Assembly: GCA_016763215.1 (NCBI GenBank)
Contig: JAESUF010000191.1
Location: 1 to 5,436, forward strand
Reading direction: 5' to 3'
Origin: Flavobacteriaceae bacterium
GTDB lineage: Bacteria > Bacteroidota > Bacteroidia > Flavobacteriales > Flavobacteriaceae
DNA length: 5,436 nucleotides
In this document: piece by piece, positions 1-5,333 of the stretch
Layout: every line of letters starts with the position of its first letter
Numbering within the stretch: position 1 is the first letter of the stretch
Position numbers and translations under genes: made by a program
The notes under the pieces: model-generated
What the model saw: only the letters and a program-made list of their open reading frames with translations
Databases searched by the model: none
What the model was told of the DNA's origin: nothing

Positions 1-586
1 GGATGCAGAAACGTTGGATCTTATTACGATGGTGTATGCAGGAAGAATCAATAAAAACATTGTTGCTCAATTGCAAAGTTTTGGCTGTAATTCTGTTGGC
101 TTTTCAGGGGCAGATGGCAATACAATTACCGCTAAAAAAAGACCTGTTAAAGAAATTGACTACGGTTTTGTTGGTGATGTAGTAAAAGTTGAGGTAAGGC
201 AGGTTAATTTGCTGGTGTCGAATAATATATCAATTTCTTTTTGCGCCATCACTCACGATCAAAAAGGACAATTATTGAATACGAATGCAGATACAATTGC
301 TTCTGAGTTGGCCATTGCGTTTTCTAAACTTTATAAAGTAGAATTGTACTACTGTTTTGAAAAGAATGGGGTTTTAGAAAATGTAGAAAATGACGATTCT
401 GTGATAGAACAAATCAACCAAGAAACATATCAAGAGTTAAAGAACACAGGAATTATTTATGAAGGCATGCTTCCAAAATTAGACAACTGTTTTTATGCCT
501 TAGAAAAAAATGTTTCAAAAGTATGCATCGGAAAACCAAACATGCTGTTTGATGCGAATTCAAAATTTACAACCATTCAAAAATGA
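1..586 (+). CDS. argB: Acetylglutamate kinase (ArgB), 3' part
   Basis: ATP-dependent phosphorylation of N-acetyl-glutamate (possibly N-succinyl-glutamate in this phylum), the second step of arginine synthesis, in the cytoplasm. The gene enters from the left with codons in phase from base 2, leaving 194 residues; family members have about 260, so roughly the first 65, including the N-terminal glycine-rich loop, lie outside the window. Visible amino-acid kinase motifs, numbered within the fragment, are GFSGADGN (33-40) followed by AKKR, the GFVGDV strand (55-60), NTNADTIASELA (93-104), which contributes to the nucleotide and acyl-glutamate site, and GMLPKLDNC (155-163). The C-terminus is short, as in Bacteroidota versions. 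An internal TTG at 14 is not the start, because the family sequence continues upstream. An argE-type gene follows after 98 bp, so co-transcription is likely. The identification is firm; the acyl group used is inference. Confidence 0.93.
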   Translation, partial: DAETLDLITMVYAGRINKNIVAQLQSFGCNSVGFSGADGNTITAKKRPVKEIDYGFVGDVVKVEVRQVNLLVSNNISISFCAITHDQKGQLLNTNADTIASELAIAFSKLYKVELYYCFEKNGVLENVENDDSVIEQINQETYQELKNTGIIYEGMLPKLDNCFYALEKNVSKVCIGKPNMLFDANSKFTTIQK

Positions 587-610
587 CAGAGAAATTAAAT
601 GTTAGTTCGT

Positions 611-631
611 GGAATTATGTGAATCCATAAA
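611..631. repeat. Possible degenerate REP-like repeat remnant
   Basis: The argB-argE gap holds GAATCCATAAA at 621-631, identical to the 11 bases at 1779-1789 that form the right flank of the intact hairpin between argE and argH. Just upstream, GGAATT at 611-616 could be a decayed left arm, but no stable stem remains. I see no promoter or terminator in this 98-bp gap. An 11-base match in AT-rich DNA could be chance, so the call is weak. Confidence 0.25.
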
Positions 632-684
632 CGTTCGAGAATTTTAGCTATCAAAATCATTTTACAATGAAAAATTTAAACTAA

Positions 685-1751
685 ATGAGAAAAAATAAAC
701 TAGAAATAGATGCAATCACATTGCTCAAGAACTTGATTGAAACACCCTCGTTTTCTTCCGAAGAACACGGTACTGCTTTATTGATTGAATTGTGGTTTCA
801 AAAATATAAAATCGAGTATCAAAGAACCAAGAACAACGTTTGGGCAATCAACAAAGAATTTGATGAAAAGAAACCGACGCTGTTATTAAATTCTCATCAC
901 GATACCGTAAAACCAAACAAAGGGTATAGGAAAGGCCCTTTTAAGGCAATTGTTGAAAACGGGAAACTGTATGGCTTGGGGAGCAATGATGCTGGTGGTT
1001 GTCTGGTTTCTTTACTAGCCACATTTGCTTATTTCTATAAGCATACCAATTTAAAATACAATTTGGTAATGGTTGCATCGGCAGAAGAGGAGAGTAGTGG
1101 GCAGAATGGGTTAAAAAGCATGCTGTCTGTTATTCCAGAAATAGCTGTTGCCATTGTAGGCGAACCTACGTTACTACAGTTGGCCATTGCAGAAAAAGGC
1201 TTGATTGTGTTTGACGCAACAGTTTCGGGAACAGCTGGACATGCAGCACATCCTAATGAGAACAATGCGATTTACAATACCATTCCTGTACTGCAATGGT
1301 TTCAAGAGTATCAATTTAAAGAGACCTCAGACAGTCTAGGTGCTGTAAAAATGACGGTTTCTCAAATCAATGCAGGAAAGCAACACAATGCCATTCCATC
1401 TGAAGTTAATTTGGTGGTAGATGTTCGTGTGAATGATCGATATAGCAATCAGGAAATAGCGGATATTTTGTCGAACGAATCGCCTTGTGCCTCCATTGAA
1501 GCTAGAAGTTACGATTGAATTCGTCTTCTATTCCAGTAGCACACGAATTGGTGCAAGCAGGAATCGCTTTGGGCAGACAAACCTATGGGTCTCCAACATT
1601 GTCTGATCAATCAGTGTTGACTTGTCCGTCGTTAAAATTGGGACCAGGAGACAGTACGCGTTCTCATACAGCGGATGAATTTATTTATATTCAAGAGATA
1701 GAGGAAGGGATTGAAATTTATGTGGAGTTGTTGCGTCGTGTAATTGTATAA
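685..1751 (+). pseudogene. argE: ArgE-type M20 deacylase (N-acetylornithine/N-acylcitrulline), frameshifted
   Basis: Zinc-dependent M20-family amidohydrolase that removes the acyl group in arginine synthesis, either from N-acetylornithine or, if the organism uses an acylornithine transcarbamylase as many Bacteroidota do, from N-acylcitrulline. ATG 685 is the first possible start because an in-frame TAA lies at 682-684. Catalytic residues seen in the first piece are His71 and Asp73 (HHD), Asp102 (GSNDAGG), the Glu134-Glu135 pair, Glu160 (VGEPT) and the dimer-domain His186 (AGHAAHP). Reading stops at TGA 1516-1518 after 277 residues. The family sequence resumes in another frame as KLRLNSSSIP and continues through LGPGDSTRSHTADEF, where the His codon at 1665-1667 supplies the last zinc ligand, to a stop at 1749-1751. 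Restoring one base gives about 355 residues, the normal length. As written, the product lacks the end of the catalytic domain and should be inactive. A sequencing error is a real alternative. Confidence 0.88.
1509..1510 (+). other. One-base deletion (frameshift) site in argE
   Basis: The sequence reads AGA AGT TAC GAT TGA. Adding one T to the TT at 1509-1510 gives AGA AGT TTA CGA TTG AAT TCG, which encodes RSLRLNS and joins both halves of the family sequence without a gap. In the second frame an in-frame TAG at 1503-1505 closes the reading just upstream, so the switch point is confined to about 1503-1518. No X XXY YYZ slippery heptamer is present in the needed phase, so programmed -1 frameshifting is unlikely. 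Confidence 0.8.
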
Positions 1752-1762
1752 TACAGGCTGTT

Positions 1763-1782
1763 ATTCTCGCGAAAGCGGGAAT
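1763..1782. repeat. REP-like GAAA-capped hairpin
   Basis: ATTCTCGC and GCGGGAAT form an 8-bp stem with one T-G wobble, closed by a GAAA (GNRA) tetraloop. The GC-rich stem stands out in AT-rich intergenic DNA 12 bases after the argE stop. No T tract follows (CCATAAAAAG), so it does not look like an intrinsic terminator. Palindromes of this type (TTCnCGC-loop-GCGnGAA) are, from memory, scattered through flavobacterial genomes as REP-like elements. It might stabilise the 3' end of the argB-argE message. Copy number in this genome is unknown. Confidence 0.6.
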
Positions 1783-1830
1783 CCATAAAAAGACAGAATA
1801 TGAAATTCAGTTGTTGGAGAAAATTATTTA

Positions 1831-1857
1831 AAAAGAGAAAAGAGAAAAGAGAAAAGA
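1831..1857. repeat. Tandem repeat, 7-bp unit AAAAGAG, about 3.9 copies
   Basis: Three perfect AAAAGAG units (1831-1837, 1838-1844, 1845-1851) are followed by a partial AAAAGA (1852-1857). The array lies about 60 bases upstream of the candidate argH promoter and about 50 bases downstream of the REP-like hairpin. Short perfect tandem units can change copy number by replication slippage, but a heptamer in non-coding DNA at this distance would affect argH only through promoter-upstream spacing. No protein role is supported. Confidence 0.7.
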
Positions 1858-1914
1858 AACAAGACTAGTAAGTTGAATAGAAAGAGTCTTTACTCTAAAA
1901 GCGAAGCGGTCTAG

Positions 1915-1922
1915 TATCTTGC
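1915..1922 (+). promoter_or_regulatory. Possible -7 element of an argH promoter
   Basis: TATCTTGC resembles the Bacteroidota -7 element TAnnTTTG and sits 31 bases before the argH start, almost the same distance as the better-supported promoter of the M28 peptidase gene. The expected -33 TTTG about 20 bases upstream is poor: only CTTTACT around 1888-1894. A small hairpin (AGAGT 1883-1887, ACTCT 1892-1896, loop CTTT) overlaps the -33 region. argH could therefore have its own promoter in addition to read-through from argB-argE. Confidence 0.35.
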
Positions 1923-1953
1923 TTCTAAATTTTAAGAATTAAAATTAAAGAAT

Positions 1954-3228
1954 ATGAAACTTTGGGACAAAGGAATTGAAGTAGACAAACAAATTGAACA
2001 GTTTACGGTTGGAAATGATCGAGAAATTGACATACATATTGCTAAATACGATGTGCAAGCTTCTGTAGCGCATGCAAAAATGTTGGCATCTATCGGAATT
2101 ATTACTTCGGACGAATTGGATTTATTGTTAGCGGGATTGAAAGATTTAAACGAACAAATAGCAAACGGAACCTTCGTTATTGAAGCGGAGTTTGAAGATG
2201 TACATTCGAAAATAGAATTCGAACTGACTCAGAAATATGGTGAAGTAGGAAAGAAGATTCACACAGCTAGATCTAGAAACGATCAGGTGTTGGTAGCCTT
2301 GCATTTGTATTACAAAGAGAATTTGACAGAAATCAAGTCGCTTACAAAAGCCTTTTTTGAAACGCTTCTATCACTTGCAGAGACTCATAAAGATCAATTG
2401 TTACCGGGCTATACGCATTTGCAAGTCGCTATGCCCTCTTCTTTCGGTTTGTGGCTATCTGCTTATGCTGAAGTTTTAATAGATGATGTGTACCTCTTAA
2501 ACGCCGCCATAAAAACGGTAGATCAAAATCCGCTTGGTTCGGCAGCCGGCTACGGAAGTTCATTTCCAATTGATAGAGCGTTTACAACACAAGAACTCCA
2601 TTTTGAAACTTTGAAATACAATGTCATCGCTGCCCAAATGAGCAGAGGTAAAAATGAAAGAACCATTGCTGCTTCTTTAGGAAGTTTAGCAAACACACTG
2701 TCTAGATTTGCGATGGACATTTGTTTGTACATGAGTCAGAATTTTGATTTCATCACATTTCCCAACGAATTAACAACAGGGAGTAGCATTATGCCACACA
2801 AAAAGAATCCAGATGTATTTGAACTGATTCGGGGGAAGTCAAATAAAATTCAGGCCTTGCAAACAGAAATGATTTTGATTACCAACAATCTACCAAGTGG
2901 CGATCACAGAGATTTTCAGTTGTTAAAGGAGAACATGATTTCGGGGATTGAAGAGATGAAAAGCATTTTACACATTTTCAACTATTCCATACAGCAACTA
3001 AAGGTAAAGTCGATAGACTTAAACGACGAAAAATACCAATACCTGTTTACGGTAGATTCCATTAATAACTTGGTGGTAGAAGGAAAATCGTTTAGAGAAG
3101 CCTACAAGGAAATAGGAGCGAAAGTAGAGAATGGAACCTACAAACCCGATACGTCTAAGAAGCATTCGCACGCTGGGAGCATTCACAATTTGTGTTTGGA
3201 TCAGATTCGAGAGAAGTTTCCGCAGTAA
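1954..3228 (+). CDS. argH: Argininosuccinate lyase (ArgH)
   Basis: Splits argininosuccinate into arginine and fumarate, the last step of arginine synthesis; a cytoplasmic homotetramer of the fumarase/aspartase superfamily. The 424-residue product is slightly short of the usual 430-460 but complete. The N-terminus LWDKGIEVDKQIEQFTVGNDRE is typical of Bacteroidota ArgH. Landmarks are KKIHTARSRNDQV (100-112), PGYTHLQ (151-157) with the conserved His155, the helical core, and the fumarate-lyase signature GSSIMPHKKNPD (276-287), whose flexible loop carries the catalytic Ser. The C-terminal domain (from about 360) includes the AGSIHNL stretch. ATG 1954 is favoured by the family N-terminus, an in-frame TAA at 1933-1935, and the A-rich leader AAAATTAAAGAAT. 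It follows broken argE by 202 bp of repeat-rich DNA, so its transcription may be partly independent. All key residues look intact, in contrast to argE. Confidence 0.96.
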   Translation: MKLWDKGIEVDKQIEQFTVGNDREIDIHIAKYDVQASVAHAKMLASIGIITSDELDLLLAGLKDLNEQIANGTFVIEAEFEDVHSKIEFELTQKYGEVGKKIHTARSRNDQVLVALHLYYKENLTEIKSLTKAFFETLLSLAETHKDQLLPGYTHLQVAMPSSFGLWLSAYAEVLIDDVYLLNAAIKTVDQNPLGSAAGYGSSFPIDRAFTTQELHFETLKYNVIAAQMSRGKNERTIAASLGSLANTLSRFAMDICLYMSQNFDFITFPNELTTGSSIMPHKKNPDVFELIRGKSNKIQALQTEMILITNNLPSGDHRDFQLLKENMISGIEEMKSILHIFNYSIQQLKVKSIDLNDEKYQYLFTVDSINNLVVEGKSFREAYKEIGAKVENGTYKPDTSKKHSHAGSIHNLCLDQIREKFPQ

Positions 3229-3280
3229 AACTGACAAAAAAGGGGTTGTAGTTTGCTAAATCTTAAGGGATTGTTAAAAT

Positions 3281-3312
3281 TTTGAGTAGCCTTTTGAAAT
3301 CCAGTACCTTCG
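3281..3312 (+). promoter_or_regulatory. Promoter of the M28 peptidase gene
   Basis: TTTG at 3281-3284 and TACCTTCG at 3305-3312, separated by 20 bp, match the Bacteroidota housekeeping promoter form TTTG-N19-21-TAnnTTTG with one deviation in the -7 element. Transcription would begin near 3318-3320, leaving a leader of about 25 nt that ends in the A-rich ACTAAAAACC stretch before the ATG. The 114-bp gap after argH shows no convincing terminator, so some read-through from argH is possible. Confidence 0.6.
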
Positions 3313-3342
3313 AGATCAATCAAACTAAAAACCTACTTACTA

Positions 3343-4872
3343 ATGAAACGTTATTCACTATTCATTTCAGTCTTATTCATTGCTTCTTTTGCTTTTGCAC
3401 AAGAAAAAGTTGATGCAGATGCTGTACAAAAAATCCGTAAAGAAGGACTTGAAAATTCCAAAGTTGAAGAAATTGCTTTTGAACTAATCGACAAAGCAGG
3501 GCCTCGCTTAACCAATTCTAAGGGCTACGAACGGGCAGCTGATTATGCTGTAAAACAATTGAAAAAATGGGGATTAACCAATGCTAAAACTGAGTCTTGG
3601 GGTGAATTTGGACGTGGCTGGGAAATAGAAAAGAGTTATATAGCCATGACCAAGCCCTACTACATGCCATTTGTTGCGGTGCCAAAAGCATGGACAGAAA
3701 GTACCAACGGTGAAATCTCTGGAAAAGTGCTATTTGTAGACATCCAAACTGAAGAAGACTTTGCGAAATACAAAGGCAAATTAAAAGGCGTCATTGTGGC
3801 GGTAAAACCTAGCGGAAATCAAGATCCAACTTTTAAAGCAGACGCATTGCGTTATACAGAAGAAGAATTGGCTGCTATGGCAAAGCCACGAGCTCCAAGA
3901 GCAAGAAGAAATTTTACCCCAGAGCAAATAGCTGCTTTTAGAGCAAGAAGAGCGTTGCGAGGAAAAATAAAAGCCTTTTTAAAAGAAGAAGGAGTAGCTT
4001 TAATTATTAACGGAGTTAGAGGACGGCATGGAACGTTGTTTACCAGCAGTCCTAGAGAATGGCGAAAAGACAGTCCGAAAGGAATGGCTGAATTTGAAAT
4101 GATGCCAGAACATGCAAATTTAATGGCACGTTTGTTTGAAAATGGTGTAGAAGTAGTGGTAGAAGCAGAAATAAAAACATCTTTTAGAACCGAAGATTTA
4201 AACGGGTATAATGTAATTGCAGAAATTGAAGGAAGCGATCCAACTTTAAAAGCAGAAGTAGTGATGCTCGGTGGTCATTTAGATTCATGGCATGGAGCAA
4301 CAGGTGCAACAGACAATGCTGCTGGATGTATTGTAATGATGGAAGCAGTTCGTATTTTAAAAGCAATAGGTTTACAGCCAAAGCGTACGATTCGGATAGC
4401 GCTATGGGGAGGTGAAGAACAAGGAATTCATGGTTCTAGTAATTATGTGAAAAATCATTTTGGAAATAAAAAGGATGGTTTCAAACCTGAACATGGAAAG
4501 ATTTCTGCCTACTATAATATTGATAATGGAACAGGAAGGATTCGCGGAATCTACCAGCAAGGAAACGAAGGAGTAGGGCCTATTTTTGACAAGTGGTTTG
4601 AACCTTTTGATGATATTATAGACCATAGAACTTTAACTATTAGAAATACAGGAGGAACGGATCATTTAGGATTTAACTCTGCGGGAATTCCAGGATTTCA
4701 ATTCATTCAAGATCCAGTAGAATATTGGTCTAGAACACACCATACCAATGCAGATACTTATGAGCGCTTGGTGATAGACGATTTAAAACAGATGGCAACC
4801 ATTATTGCTTCTTTCGTTTACCACACCGCACAGCGTGATGCTTTATTACCACGTAAAGAGGTAAAGGAATAA
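3343..4872 (+). CDS. Secreted M28-family zinc peptidase with PA domain
   Basis: Predicted exported metallopeptidase (aminopeptidase or carboxypeptidase Q-like) acting on peptides in the periplasm or outside the cell. A signal peptide covers about residues 1-19: KR, a hydrophobic stretch, then AFA before QEK, suggesting signal peptidase I cleavage and no lipobox Cys. A protease-associated (PA) region starts near [11 protein letters not shown] (123-133), is interrupted by an Arg/Ala-rich insert (about 165-210), and resumes at [11 protein letters not shown]. The co-catalytic zinc site is complete: His312 (GGHLDSW), bridging Asp324 (ATDNAAG), general base Glu358 and ligand Glu359 (WGGEEQG), Asp394 (YNIDNG) and a His at 466-467 ([10 protein letters not shown]). 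The 509-residue length is normal for this bacterial group. No C-terminal sorting domain is seen, so type IX secretion is not indicated. It has its own promoter and terminator and no evident link to arginine synthesis. Exact substrate is unknown. Confidence 0.9.
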   Translation: MKRYSLFISVLFIASFAFAQEKVDADAVQKIRKEGLENSKVEEIAFELIDKAGPRLTNSKGYERAADYAVKQLKKWGLTNAKTESWGEFGRGWEIEKSYIAMTKPYYMPFVAVPKAWTESTNGEISGKVLFVDIQTEEDFAKYKGKLKGVIVAVKPSGNQDPTFKADALRYTEEELAAMAKPRAPRARRNFTPEQIAAFRARRALRGKIKAFLKEEGVALIINGVRGRHGTLFTSSPREWRKDSPKGMAEFEMMPEHANLMARLFENGVEVVVEAEIKTSFRTEDLNGYNVIAEIEGSDPTLKAEVVMLGGHLDSWHGATGATDNAAGCIVMMEAVRILKAIGLQPKRTIRIALWGGEEQGIHGSSNYVKNHFGNKKDGFKPEHGKISAYYNIDNGTGRIRGIYQQGNEGVGPIFDKWFEPFDDIIDHRTLTIRNTGGTDHLGFNSAGIPGFQFIQDPVEYWSRTHHTNADTYERLVIDDLKQMATIIASFVYHTAQRDALLPRKEVKE

Positions 4873-4900
4873 GAAGATTATTTTTTATAAATAGGAACAA

Positions 4901-4925
4901 AGAACTCCCTTTTTGGGAGTTTTTT
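4901..4925 (+). terminator. Intrinsic terminator after the M28 peptidase gene
   Basis: AACTCCC (4903-4909) and GGGAGTT (4915-4921) form a perfect 7-bp stem around a TTTTT loop, extendable to 9 bp through a G-T and an A-T pair. The run TTTTT, then G and TTTT, follows. It lies 28 bases after the stop codon. This is the clearest terminator in the window and isolates the peptidase gene from what follows. Confidence 0.9.
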
Positions 4926-4948
4926 GTTTTGAGCAACTCCCTTTTGTG

Positions 4949-4987
4949 AACGAAGTATTGCGTATAGAAGTGAAAATATATTTCGTT
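4949..4987. repeat. Imperfect inverted repeat upstream of a strong promoter
   Basis: AACGAAGTAT (4949-4958) and ATATTTCGTT (4978-4987) are inverted copies over 10 bp with one G/T wobble position, separated by 19 bp. The right arm ends 19 bases before the -33 element at 5007. The two half-sites are about 29 bp apart centre to centre, close to three helical turns, so a dimeric regulator could be imagined; a DNA or RNA hairpin is the other reading. No T tract follows, so it is not a terminator for the region to its left. Confidence 0.45.
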
Positions 4988-5006
4988 GAAGAGACAATAG
5001 TTGGCT

Positions 5007-5038
5007 TTTGAGCGATGTCATTTTTTTTTCTATATTTG
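5007..5038 (+). promoter_or_regulatory. Strong Bacteroidota-type promoter
   Basis: TTTG (5007-5010) and TATATTTG (5031-5038), exactly 20 bp apart, match the TTTG-N19-21-TAnnTTTG consensus perfectly. Transcription would start near 5044-5046. The next confident start codon is about 290 bases away, so the promoter drives either a separate small RNA or a long leader. Nine consecutive T (5021-5029) sit inside the spacer. I judge this the best promoter match in the window. Confidence 0.7.
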
Positions 5039-5044
5039 AAATAG

Positions 5045-5219
5045 AAACCAATCAGTTATGTCCCCAATGTAACATTGGTAATGAAATGTTGAATACCGTA
5101 AAGTTTAATTGTTAGATGGAGCCTGTTGAGGTTCTGTTTAAAAAGGACCCGAAGGCATTTTATTACTTGAATACATATTCTTAAAAAAACAAAGAGTATA
5201 AAAAAGTTGCTTCTTTTTT
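5045..5219 (+). ncRNA. Candidate small RNA or structured 5' leader
   Basis: The stretch after the strong promoter has no convincing long reading frame but several possible RNA structures. CCAATG/CATTGG (5064-5069, 5073-5078) can form a tight hairpin, and the same ACATT segment can instead pair with AATGT at 5085-5089 (AACATT 5071-5076 with AATGTT 5085-5090), giving two exclusive folds. A second domain pairs GCCT (5121-5124) with AGGC (5153-5156) and GGTTCT (5130-5135) with AGGACC (5144-5149), with GTTGA opposite CGA between the stems. AT-rich stems follow at 5175-5199 and 5200-5219. I do not recognise a known RNA family and could not compare it with 6S-Flavo or Flavo-1. Alternatives are a long leader of the gene at 5334, or a message for the 22-codon frame at 5116-5184. 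Ends are estimates. Confidence 0.35.
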
Positions 5220-5225
5220 GGTTTT
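5200..5225 (+). terminator. Weak terminator-like hairpin
   Basis: AAAAAAG (5200-5206) can pair with CTTTTTT (5213-5219) around the loop TTGCTT, followed by GGTTTTT. It is almost all A-T pairs, so stability is low, but the layout of A-rich arm, T-rich arm and trailing T run suits an intrinsic terminator. If real, it separates the candidate small RNA from the gene at 5334. A neighbouring stem ATATTCTT/AAGAGTAT (5175-5182, 5192-5199) may add to it. Confidence 0.3.
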
Positions 5226-5333
5226 TAGAAATTTTTAAAAAAAGTAAAAAGTGTCTTTACCACATGTTTTGATTACGGTTTATAGTATTTTTATTCTTTA
5301 TATGAGGAGTTGTAGGTAATTAAAAAGAATTTT

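Noticed and set aside
583..630. 15-codon frame overlapping the argB stop (ATGA)
   Set aside because: Too short, no family signal, and it runs through the possible repeat remnant; the ATGA overlap is likely chance.
667..684. Five-codon mini-frame MKNLN ending directly before the argE ATG
   Set aside because: Could be a translational-coupling device, but A-rich DNA makes such mini-frames common and nothing else supports it.
1035..1265. Minus-strand frame inside argE
   Set aside because: Shadow of the M20 coding sequence on the other strand; no family resemblance or start context.
1500..1518. Programmed -1 frameshift in argE
   Set aside because: No slippery heptamer in the right phase and no reason for ArgE to need recoding; a one-base deletion explains it.
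1800..1868. 22-codon Lys/Arg-rich frame before argH
   Set aside because: Most of it is just the translated AAAAGAG repeat; no start context and no conservation evidence.
2550..3237. Two minus-strand frames (2550-2732 and 3019-3237) inside argH
   Set aside because: They lie opposite conserved ArgH codons, have low-complexity hydrophobic translations and no promoter.
4184..4626. Two minus-strand frames (4184-4381 and 4402-4626) inside the M28 peptidase gene
   Set aside because: Antisense shadows of the zinc-site coding region, rich in Leu or Ile by codon complementarity.
5121..5156. Hammerhead ribozyme (CTGTTGA ... CCCGAA resembles CTGATGA ... GAAA)
   Set aside because: The core A after CTG is T, the GAAA is GAAG, and the flanking strands pair with each other instead of forming separate stems I and III with a cleavage site.
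5268..5299. Local promoter for the last gene (TTTG, 20 bp, TATTCTTT)
   Set aside because: The -7 element fits the consensus poorly and AT-rich DNA gives many such matches; kept only as an alternative.
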